Position numbers and translations under genes: made by a program. Below the pieces are notes generated by a model, which ran no database searches, was not told the DNA's origin, and saw nothing but the letters and a program-made list of their open reading frames with translations. Shown here in pieces: positions 52,083 through 62,554 of a DNA stretch of 64,000 nucleotides. Location: positions 1-64,000 of the forward strand of contig KV921225.1 of the NCBI GenBank assembly GCA_002081555.1. The letters are read 5' to 3'. Source of the stretch: Protostelium mycophagum (lineage: Eukaryota > Evosea > Variosea > Protosteliida > Protosteliaceae). Within the stretch, counting starts at the first letter, position 1, and every line of letters starts with the position of its first letter.

Positions 52083-54131
52083 ATGAAGTGGCTTCTTTGC
52101 TTTTTCTTTCTCTCCGTGAACGCTGAGGTATTTATACACTAGATGACGGATGAGGCCTGATGAGGTCCAGATCTGGTATAACATCACCCCAACATGGAGA
52201 TTCAATCAGACCCAACTCGACCTCTTCACGTCTAAACTCAAAAGAACAACTGAGGAGATGTACGTCTATCACTGGGGAGATGCGCTGAGTGGGCTTCGAT
52301 ATGCAAAACAAAACTCGATTGATCAAGAGGAGATGGACATGTGAGTGATCGTGCGATCAAGTCATCTGATGATCCACAGCCTCGATACTGGAACTGGAGC
52401 GGGAGGAGGTGGCTTATATGTCAGCACCGACAAATACGACTCCAGCGATCATGGCATATTTCCCACAGCAATCCATCTTCCAGCAGGTAAACACCAACTC
52501 TTCCTCAAATCTAAAGCAACACAGGCACTTTGCTATTCCGCAGCTCAGTATTGCCTACTGCTTCTATCTTGGGCCATCCCAACGCGCTGAAAACATCAGA
52601 AAAGGTTGCACTGGGAAAGGTCATACCCTTTCTTGACGATTACAATGATTACGATACATGGAGAGTGATCCACAGCTCCAAACTGTTACAAGACATCATG
52701 CCCGGACGCATGGCACCATCACCTCACAATGCAGTATATTTGGGGTCTCTTCCTCGTAAGTAATAAAATATCATGTTATTCTGAACAACACAGCTCGTGA
52801 GTACGATCAGGTTGGAGCATTTGAAGTGTGGAAGGGGATGAAAAGCAGACCACTGTTTGACGATGTCATGGAGAATATCTCCGACTTGGAGCGACTTGCC
52901 TCACTTCTTTATCTTTTAGGACCGTGAGTAGTGTTGATGTGATAGTCCATTCTTATGCGATACAGAATGGAGATGGTCTGCAGAGTTGGTCTTAAAGAGG
53001 ACATCTGGGCTGGTGTCGACAAGGCCAACCTCGACAGATTCCACCAGCTAAGGATGACTTCGGTTCAGATGATAAGGAATGGAAGCTCTGTGGGATTCGG
53101 ACGTAATACCTGGGGAAGAGGAAGCTCAGACAAAGTGAATTGGGCCAGATTGCAAACAGAGAGAGTAATTCCAGCGCTTTACAAGTACATGCACGATGTT
53201 GGAGATATGTGGAGGAGTGAAGAGAGGACAGTACATGAGGGGAACAGCTCCATCATCATCAGAAATGAGCAGTTGCAGGTGAACGAGCAGATTCGTATTG
53301 CCGAATATTCGTGTGAATCTTTCTGATATATGACAGATTTTACAATCAAACTCTTACCTACACGTGCAAGTTATTTCAAGAACAGGAAATTACACAGCTG
53401 TACAAGTGTGGCTGCCAGATGTGTTTCATTACAGCCCAACACTTGTCTCTGAAAGCACCCACACTTTGATACAATCTTACCCTATCAGTCAGTTGCAGAA
53501 CGACATCAACCTGAGACGCAAATTGAATAGGATTTTGAACAAAGACATCCTAGAGACATTACTCATGAGTATCTTTGGGACCTCTCCTGCAAATACCCCA
53601 GATTTGTGCTGGACATTACAGCTGATGTCACCATTAACAGACATGCTTCCTGCAAAGTGGGTACCTTCATCGCTGCCAAATGAGTGATTGAAATGACACG
53701 TCTCAGGATGTGGTGTTGGATAGGGCTGTCAGAAATGTTCCCTGGTACATTAATTAATCCTGCACCCTTTGACTTATATCCTGGTATCGAATTTCTACTC
53801 AGACTAGCACCACACGATAAGATGTACCACCATATGAGGAATATGTTCAATTATGCTATTGGAAATGCTACTATGTCTTCCCTGTTACATTTTGGTGAGT
53901 ACGACATGATTCATAGAATACTGAACAGTTACAGGCGATCATATACACAAGCCTAATGACAAGGGGTGGTACACTGAGGGATGGGAAACGATGATACCTC
54001 AGTACCCAGGGTTCTCTCCTGACTTGACAGATGGCTATTCCATCCCTTTGACTGAATGCAATATGGTCAGGGAGAAGAGATGGGTAGAGATACTCGACCA
54101 GAAATACCCCGATTGGATCAGTAACCTTTGA
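52083..54131 (+). CDS. secreted or ER-lumenal protein with ADP-ribosyltransferase-like N-terminus
   Basis: Signal peptide MKWLLCFFFLSVNA. After an intron come EVQIWYNITPTWRFNQTQLD, EEMYVYHWGDALSGLRYAKQ, then GAGGGGLYVSTDKYDSSDHG and IHLPAGKHQLFL. The order x-YHW..AL..Y.. followed by GGGLYVSxDxYxSxxxG resembles the His...Tyr-x-Ser substrate/NAD-binding core of the ADP-ribosyltransferase fold (H-Y-E type). That is a pattern-based inference. The middle and C-terminal parts are conserved-looking but unassigned (MRYRMEMVCRVGLKEDIW, VGFGRNTWGRGSSDKVNWAR, APHDKMYHHMRNMFNYAI, KGWYTEGWETMIPQYPGF, EKRWVEILDQKYPDWISNL). Stop TGA at 54,129-54,131. Many N-x-S/T sites fit a secretory protein. About 590 residues. 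Target unknown. Confidence 0.6.
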
Positions 54132-54488
54132 GTTGTAGACGGGATTATAAACTCCAAATCATCTTACTCTTCTTGTTGTATTCATCTACTTCTTTATGGA
54201 CAAACCGTAGCCATATCACCACAAGGAATGACACACAACTAAAGAATGTGGATGATGAAAGTGTTTCACGGATTCATTGTGATCATCGTGACGCCAAGAT
54301 AAATATTTCTCCCAAGAAGCTCTACAGAGCCAAACAATTCAGTCCACTTCATCTGCATTACAATGGAATTAAAAAGATGACCAGGCTCATCATGGTCCTG
54401 TTCTGATTTGATTCATTTGTCGTATGACGGCTTCAGATGACAGACGTCCTTTCAAAGACAAGATATACAAAGGCTTCGGCTTCTTTTA
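54132..54488. other. convergent 3' spacer
   Basis: A 357-bp region between convergent genes. A plus-strand open frame here (YKLQIILLFLLYSSTSLW) is hydrophobic but ends without domain support and is probably chance. Nothing else recognised. Confidence 0.4.
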
Positions 54489-55898
54489 TTAATATTTCGG
54501 CGCGATCTCCCTCAAGATGTCCCCGACAGGTAGAACGCCATCCTTCGGCTGCTCCACCTTGTCGTTTCTGAAAAACATGTTTGCCTCTGTGTTCTCTAAG
54601 TTTTGGATTTTTGTCTTGACGTGTCTGAACCCTGATTTCGCGAAGAGAGCCTGTCATTCTTAGAATAAAGTTTATTTTATTTTTGAGCATCTACAATGAT
54701 AATTACAACGAGGATTTTGTCACCTTGAATTGGTCTTCGCTGGCAGAATCTTGGTAGAGAGGTCTTAAGAGTTGAACCTCGATGACGGCTGCGGCGACAC
54801 GCGATAATTCGACACCTGCCGACGTGTCACGATGATCTCTATTTTTCAATTGGATCAGATGAAATCATCTGTCGATCTCTACAAAAATTTCACAGCATAA
54901 ACCACATTGCCATTCAAAGATTACGTCATACCTGCTGAAGAAATGACATCGTAATCAGCCCCTTGTGCGTCCACTTTGATGAACTCAATGGCGATCTCAG
55001 AGGGAATCATCTTGATGACTGTATCCAAACGTAGAGTTGGCACTTCGTATGTCATGGATGTTTCAGTACAACCACCAGGCCAGTCCTTGCGCTGGGCATC
55101 TGGCTGTACTCCTGCTCATGTTAGATCTGAATCACACAAAGAATCAATCCATTCAGGGATGAAAACCAATAAAATGGAGGATCATGAATTTGAATTTAAA
55201 TGAAACGAGATTTGACCTTTGAGAGATGAACACATGTCTGTGCCAGCACGTCTAAATTCTTGGTAACCCTCGACTGTTGATACAGCAGCAGGAATGGAAA
55301 ATAAGCGTTCGTGATGATTCTTAATGTTCAATTCTCCCCAATTGTCGTAAAGAGGTTCAAAGGCAATCACAGCTGATTTATGTCAATTAATTCATCACAC
55401 AAAAACAATGTCCCCAGATTGTTGAAAAGAAACCTACCAAGATCGGTCTGCTCCAAAAGAGAAGGTCTTGTCATCATAGCTTGTCTATGAGCTCCCACAT
55501 CAAGCCTTCAAGATATCAGACATCCCCGTTTACATTTCTGGGGTACATCAAAATAAAGACTCACCACACACGAGTGACACCAGCCGGGAATTTGATCTGC
55601 TTTCCGCTTGAGTCAGTGGGGAATAATGGGATGCTAACAGCGCCATATGTCGGCTCTCCAGTTTGGCGGATGGCATGTAAAACTTTGTGTCTCGCGGCTT
55701 CTTGTGCCTGCACATCTCAGAAATCATACGTTCCATTTTTCGTCTTTCAAATGGAATTACCCTTCTCAAATCGTCCTCTAAACGCTCAACATCTATCAGA
55801 GCGGAACTGAGAGCCGCGGAGTAACTCCACCATGTTAAAATGAGTGTCACGAACAAGGTGATGGGTATGACCAACTTCTTCGGTGTAACTTTCCCCAT
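54489..55898 (-). CDS. FkbM-family methyltransferase, type II membrane protein
   Basis: FkbM methyltransferases transfer methyl groups from S-adenosylmethionine, often onto sugar or polyketide hydroxyls. The N-terminus has a signal anchor (LVIPITLFVTLILTWWSYSA, right after MGKVTPKK) and then an acidic coiled stretch (LIDVERLEDDLRRVIPFERR), a Golgi-type topology. The catalytic domain shows AFEPLYDNWGELNIKNHHER, FSIPAAVSTVEGYQEFRRAG, DMCSSLKG, LDTVIKMIPSEIAIEFIKVD and AQGADYDVISSAG, the FkbM motifs FEP, AVS..xG and KxDxxGxxxxVxxxAG. The C-terminus is SGFRHVKTKIQNLENTEANM, FRNDKVEQP and DILREIAPKY, stop TAA at 54,489-54,491. About six short introns. The substrate is presumably a glycan, an inference. 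Confidence 0.85.
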
Positions 55899-56529
55899 CG
55901 TGAGATCTCAAAAAATGACGAATGAAATGATGAGACATCCGTTGTAAATCGAGGTTGTGAAAACCCCCGAAAAAGCCAACAACAATTCAGAGCAGGAGGA
56001 ATTTGTGATCAAGCTTTCTGTTGTCCATGTGATCAGTCGTACAACGAGGTCATTAAAAATAGAATTAAATTCCAAATTAGATTAGATCGAACCTCAACTG
56101 AGCGAAACAACTGGGCTTGGCTTTGTCATTCCAGGTCGAAAAAATCACCACAAAGTATGCCTAGTCCCTTCGCCTCTGCACATAAAGAACTGTTCTCTGT
56201 GTCTGCGGTGAGCATCTGAAGATGTGCTTGAAACTCCGCAGAATCGATTCCGTTGGAACGGTTTCCGAAGAAAAAGTTCTGACCTTGCGTAAGGACCTTC
56301 GATCAACAACGAAAAGGTGAACAAGCTTTGGACGTACGAGGAAAGTCTAAACTAATGCCACAATTTGGGAGTGTTAGCACTGCACAAAAAGAGCATTGCC
56401 TGGCCCTCAAGGTCCAACTGAAGATACACAAAACAGAAATTTCGGGGAAATCTGACAGACTACAGAAGGTCGGAAACAACCTCCGCTTATCAAGCGCTGC
56501 TCATATCAGGCCGGTAGGCCGCAGACTCT
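55899..56529. promoter_or_regulatory. divergent promoter region, FkbM and hybrid kinase genes
   Basis: A 631-bp region between divergently transcribed genes. A plus-strand open stretch near 56,328-56,597 (KSKLMPQFGSVSTAQKEHCL) lacks domain support. No repeat word cluster. An alternative 5' exon of the histidine kinase cannot be excluded. Confidence 0.35.
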
Positions 56530-59500
56530 ATGATGATGAGTCGAGGAAGTGCCGATGCAGATTATCCTCAGATGGACAACGTCGGATTAGAGAATGACGA
56601 TCAGACTCTGCGGAGCACTGTTTTGGGGTCTTCAACAAGTACGTGGAGTCGTGGGTTAGTCAAACAAGTCCAACAAGAAATAATGAGTCGGACGTTCTTA
56701 AAGATACTGCTCATCACCGCGTGTGGAATCAGTCTCCTTTTTATTGGATTCATCTGGGGACAGAAATTCTTCAACTACCTGATCGCCTTTACTTCGGTCG
56801 TATTATGCTTTGGAATGTTTACCATATTTTGTCTGGTGGAATCAAATGACTCTGGCGGTTTCTTTCTTCCGGTATGTCATCTTACTATTGGCAGAATTCA
56901 AAGTGTCGTGGAAGATCATTGATTATACACCGACATTTCGATTCTTCCAATTCATGTCATTTCACGAAGGACAAATCATGTCATTTCATGAGGACAAATC
57001 ATGTTTCAATATCCTCTTGAAACCACCTTTTCCTTGATGGAAGATCCAATTTGATTTCTTTACCAACCATCCATCATTGATCAAGAACAGTTTGGAATCG
57101 GCTACCTCTTCGTAGGGCTCAATCTTTTATTTGGAACAGCAGCAGGGAACGGTACTCTTACCGGTTTTGCCAGCCAAAACGTGATGGTCAAGTTCAACAT
57201 CTGCGGTCGATTATTCGAGGTATGTCTCGTTGTAGTGGGTCAAATTCGAGTTGTAGACCGTCAACGTGATGACGTGCCAGGTCACATCAATATTTTTGGG
57301 TCTCATCTTGGTCAACTTCAGATTGAATGGAATGACATTGATGTTGATTTTCTTCTTCCTTTATTTCACAATGCAGGTGAGCACAAACCTAAATTTAATT
57401 ATTTTTATTTCCTCCATTTTATTTGACGGTCTACAACGATGTAGATCCTGTTGATTTTATCGATATTGAAATGGGGGACTTTTTCGGACCTGGTCGATAG
57501 GGCGGGGAATGACACCTACATAAGAGTCATCCTGGAGAATCTATTTATAGGTACAGTTTTTTTCAAGTTGAATTTGACGATCTACAGCTCTATTTGTGGC
57601 ACTTTTGCTCGGGGTTGTGGCCAGAAGGCGAAGCTTCAGGTCTAATGTGTGGGTGTACCTGACCGTTGGCATGATCATCAGATGTGTTCAGACCATCACC
57701 GCATCAAGGATCGTGGACTACAGCGGTGAGTCTAAAAATAACTCAACGTAAAAATAGACCGGAGTTTTGCGGGATCTCCATTGTTTGCAATTACAATTAA
57801 TCTTCACAAAAAACGTGAATCATTTCTTTGACTTTTCTCCGAAATTCGAGGAGTAATATCTTCCCAGCCGGGCCCACGTTCACCATCGCAACTACACTTC
57901 GAGCTTTCTCTTACGCCTACCTCTTCTCCTCTTTGGGTGTAGCTGCGATACAAAATCCTGTTCTTAAGATGAATACCGACAACAAGAAAAATAGTGCAGC
58001 ACTTCAAGACCACCAGGTGACTTCTTTTTTTTTAAATATTTATTTATCGTCTACAACGAGAGAAAGATATCTCAGAGATATTGACTCTCAAAGGAAATGA
58101 TATCTTGGATGATCGAACAGTTTCCCTCCATTGTACTTCTCCTGGACTCCCTGGGAAACGTCAGACACGTCAATCGTTACGCCACGAAAATTTTAAACAT
58201 CAGGATGCAAAAAGACGAGGTCAATTTCTTCGATTATTTCCAGTTTGAGGAGCCAGAGCACCAGAAATATAAATTCGAAGACATGGTGAACGGCAGTGAT
58301 GTGGACATCGCATTGTGCATGAGATCGGTTGCGATGAGGGTGAGTTTTCTGGGAAATTTCGGGAATTATGGGCAGCAGACTTTGTGACAGAATTGCCATG
58401 GAGCTATTTTTAGAATATTTATTCTGGATTTTCCTGACTCGTTGTAGACGGGAGAGACACGTAATATCGAGTGGACGATCAAACCGCTTCACACCGAGCA
58501 CGAAGTATTCGCAGACGAGCTCGCAGGTTTAAGAGCGAATAACATCGGGGAAGAGGCCTCCATTTTATGTTTAGGAAAAGATACGACAGACAAGGTGAGA
58601 TATCATGAACATTTCATATGATGTCTTGATTTGTGGTCGTTTTGGATGAAATATCAAAAATAATACAAAGAAAGTGATTTTGGCGGGAAAAAGCCCTCGT
58701 TGTAGACGCGTTGATATCTGGAGTTGAATAAAAAATAAACATCTCTGCAGAAGTTCTACAACTGCGGCATAGTCGCAGCTTATTTGCATTAAAATTATAT
58801 TTATATTTATTTTTAGGTGATGAGGGAGGCTATGTTGGTATCCGCAAGAGAAGAAGCGATCCGTTTGGCCAAAGAAAAGGACACTTTCGGTGAATTTTCC
58901 AGGAGTTCACGAATTTTCCGCGAAATTTCAACGCCAGAATTTTCACTGAATTTTCACAGTGGCTAATATTTCTCATGAGCTTAGAACGCCTCTTAATTGT
59001 ATTATTGGTGTTTCTGATCTCATTCAGCAGGTATTGAAATTTCCACACTTTTTCCTGTAATTTTCCATGAAAAAGTTTTTCGACTTGAGAAATCTCATCA
59101 AATTTTTAATTTCTATTTAATTTTTTTATAAAATTTTTCACCATCAAAATTTTACCGGAAATGTACATTTCACAGTTGCATCAGAAATCTGGCTGAAATT
59201 TCACAGAACGATGTGAGCGATGTCGTTTCCGGCATGTTTGTGATGCTGAGGACTGCTGCAAACACACTGCTGGGACTCATCAATGATCTATTAGATTTCG
59301 CAAAGCTGTCACAAGGACAGATGAAGATCCATTATACCCCTCTGATACTCAGGTTTGGCTCGTTGTAGATCACCACATCTGAAATTTGAAAGAAAATGAA
59401 AAGAATTTTTTTTGAAATTTCACAGAGAATTCGTGGAAAATTCTGCGATGGCCCTGGCCGTCCTTTTCCGTGAATCTAATATTGGTCTCGGTTACAGAGT

Positions 59501-62125
59501 GCATAAAGATTGTCCAGATATCATCTACAACGACGAGACAAGACTCAGACAGGTTTTACATAATTTATTGAGGTATGATGACGTCATCACCCAGAAAAAT
59601 ATTTTTTTGTATGCGCTCGATATGAACGTCAAAAATGTCACTGAAACATCAAAATGTCAAAAACGTCACTGAAATGTCAAAAACGTCACTGAAAATTGTC
59701 ATAGTAACGCGATCAAAGCTACAAAGAGGGGTAGGGTCACCTTAGAAGTTGTTAAGAGAGAGGAGAATCTGCACTTTAAGATTAAAGACTCCGGCGTTGG
59801 TATGACAGATAAGGATCTACAATTACTGAACGAAAGGTTGTCCCAGGGAGGTGAGAGATCTCTCGGAAATTTGTGGAAAAGTCGATGAAAACTCACGGAA
59901 AACTCAGGTCAGGGAAATATAAAATTGAGTGGAGGAATCGGGTTAAACATTGTCAAGCAGTTATTATTATTAATGGTAATGACCTTAAATAACGTGAACG
60001 TACTCGGTAGTAACCGTGTTGTGTCAATTTTTTGCCACGATCGAAAAGAATTCATTCTCAAATATTCAAACACGTTAAGACACGCCACTCGCACGTTACC
60101 TTACCGCGAGACTTTCTGACTTTTCGCAGGGTGGAGACTTGGTATTGAAGAGTGTATATAAACAAAGTTTCACAGCCAAGTTCACGATACCCTGCACACA
60201 TTCAGTACCACATTCCTCAAGAGCTTCCTCGAAGAGTAGTCTGATGAGGTGTTTTCATTCTTTCCGTGATAACAGAAATTTACATCATTTTATTTTGAAT
60301 TTTTTAATTTTACCCGCAATATTATTTTTTTTGTTGCAATATTATTATTTTTATTTGTAAAAAAAAAATTTAATTTGTGAAATCAAAATTTTATTATTTC
60401 AAAGAGTCCTAAAAATTGCACTTTTTTCATTGAATTCAAAAAATTCTCCCATGAAAATAAAATCAAGGAGAATTCCGAAATTTAATTAGATCTAAAAATA
60501 GAAATAAAAAGATATCATTGAATGTATACAGTGGTTCGAGGGACAGCACGGTGAGGAGGCCAACAAAGCGGGATATTGAGGGTCTGCATTCACTGAAACC
60601 CATAATCATTGTGTGTCTTCAGGACCCACAGCTGACTGACATCTTGGTGGCTTATCTCCACGAAGACTTGGGCTTGGATACTGTAGGGTGAGAATCTTCT
60701 CGGAAATTTCACAGTATTTTTCGTGAAATTTCTGTGAAATTTCATCGGAAATTCGAGTCTGAAAGTCTTCAGATTTCATTCGAAAGAGGAAGTGAATGCT
60801 GCTATACAAAAAACCACGGAGGATTGTAGTGCGTCGACACCACAAAAACGTCGACAGCTGTCAGTCATTGTCAGCGAGGCCGTTCTCAAAACACTGGATA
60901 TCGAAATTCTGCGAAAAGCGAAAGACCGGCATCTACAACTCGTCGTCGCAATCAAACAAGCCGCCCTCAAGACCAATGAATTTTCTGAGTTTCAGGTGAG
61001 GGAATTTCACCGAAATTTCTACAAAAATTCGTGAAAAAGTGACGGAAATGTCGCGGAAAACTGATGGAAATTTCAAGTTGTGTACATTGCATGAGCCAAT
61101 ACAAATTTCCATTTTGATTCGAGTTTTATACAAACACGGCCGAACTGTTTCCACCACCAATTCCAGGTAATTTTCCGATCACGTGACCAGAAAAGTCACC
61201 GAAATTTCAGGGTCTCAGAAGAGCTCACGCCCAAGCCGCAACTTGAGGATCCCGAAATATTGGGACGGGTGCAAATATATGTGCTCGTTGTAGAGGACAA
61301 TAAGACCAACCAAAGGGCGAGTATTCTTTCTGATTTTATAATAATTTAAAATTTTTTTTAATAAAAAAATATTTTCCCCCAAAATGCGTCAAAATCTCGA
61401 TTTTTCTTCGATTTTTTTAATCCGAAATTTTGTTTATTTTTCAAAACTATTTCTCGATTTTTCTTTACTTTTCTATAACTATTTAGGTGATGCAATTGAT
61501 GCTTGATCGCCTTAAGAACATCAAATACGATTTTGCCGATGACGGAAGCATATGTGTACAGAAGTAAGGAGAATCTTGAAAATTTCGAAGTCTAAGCTGA
61601 TTGTGGTCATTTTGTTAATCCAAGTGAAATTTAAAACACCATCTACAACGCCAGTTGTTTTGTTTGCAAAATCCAACACCAACACATCCTCCATCTACAA
61701 CCAAACTCCTGACATGTACAGGTTCTTAGCAAAGATCCCCGAACGTTACGACTGCATATTGATGGACCAACAGATGCCCGTCATGAACGGAATGGAGGCC
61801 ACAGAGGCCATCCGAAACATTGAAATCGAACGTCCGGAGGTGAATTTTCATCTCAAAACATTCTGAATCTCGGATCCGGACCATTCTGAATCTCGGATCC
61901 GGACCATTCTGAATCTCGGATCCGGACCAGAATCTTTCTGAACGAATCTAGTTGCAACGGACGCACATTGCGGCGTTGACGGCAAACGCTCAGAAAGAAG
62001 AAGAAGAGCAGTGTTTAGCTTGTGGCATGGACGACTACATCACCAAGCCAATCGGCTTTGCCACTTTCCAATCTAAGATGGACAATCTGAGGCGGGAGAA
62101 GTTGCGTGAACTGCTGAATACATAG
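56530..62125 (+). CDS. multi-pass membrane hybrid histidine kinase
   Basis: A sensor kinase with its own receiver, feeding a phosphorelay. A disordered start ([20 protein letters not shown]) is followed by about seven or more hydrophobic spans ([130 protein letters not shown]). Then a PAS-like domain ([20 protein letters not shown]), the H-box [20 protein letters not shown], helix 2 [20 protein letters not shown], the ATPase N-box [21 protein letters not shown]1 [16 protein letters not shown]2 [10 protein letters not shown] and a receiver with [46 protein letters not shown] and YITKPIG. All catalytic residues (His, Asn, Gly boxes, receiver Asp and Lys) are present. Over 20 short introns, many GAAATTTC-rich. 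Stop TAG 62,123-62,125. A linker near 60.5-61.2 kb is not fully resolved. Confidence 0.9.
61861..61929 (+). repeat. three perfect 23-bp tandem repeats in an intron
   Basis: The 23-bp unit TTCTGAATCTCGGATCCGG+ACCA is repeated exactly three times at 61,861-61,883, 61,884-61,906 and 61,907-61,929, within the intron that precedes the last exon of the histidine kinase gene. Perfect identity suggests a very recent expansion. Confidence 0.9.
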
Positions 62126-62554
62126 ACGGATTTCGAATAATAAATATAAAACCCAAGGAGTCAATAATATTGGCGCGCAAATTATAGGACAGATCAAGCG
62201 TGAGGGGATGGTCAATATATTTGGATGCAGCACATACTCAAATACTCAAATACATTGAATATTCTACCAGTGGTGTACCTCAGGGGATATCGTTGCATCA
62301 TGACATATCAAAGATAACAGATATTTTTGTGGGCTATATCCATTCATTATCATCGTGAAGCTTAATAGAGCAATCAGCAATCTAGTTTTGATGTCAAAAA
62401 CACCAAGTGTCATTTCTCTGGCATTGCTCCACAAATAGATGTCTGTCTTCTTTTCACAAGGAATCAGAGCTTTGAGCAAACTCCAGACTGCTTAGAGGTC
62501 TTTCAGCACTGCTTCTATAAAACAGAAAACCTCAGGTTTTCAGATGAATTTTAT
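62126..62554. other. convergent 3' spacer
   Basis: A 429-bp AT-rich spacer between convergent stop codons (hybrid kinase and importin-like). No gene or RNA recognised. Confidence 0.45.

Noticed and set aside
53400-53960. Initial idea that the 52-54 kb gene is a phospholipase B-like or glycosyltransferase protein
   Set aside because: The expected PLBD or GT-A motifs are absent; only the ART-like N-terminal pattern has any support.
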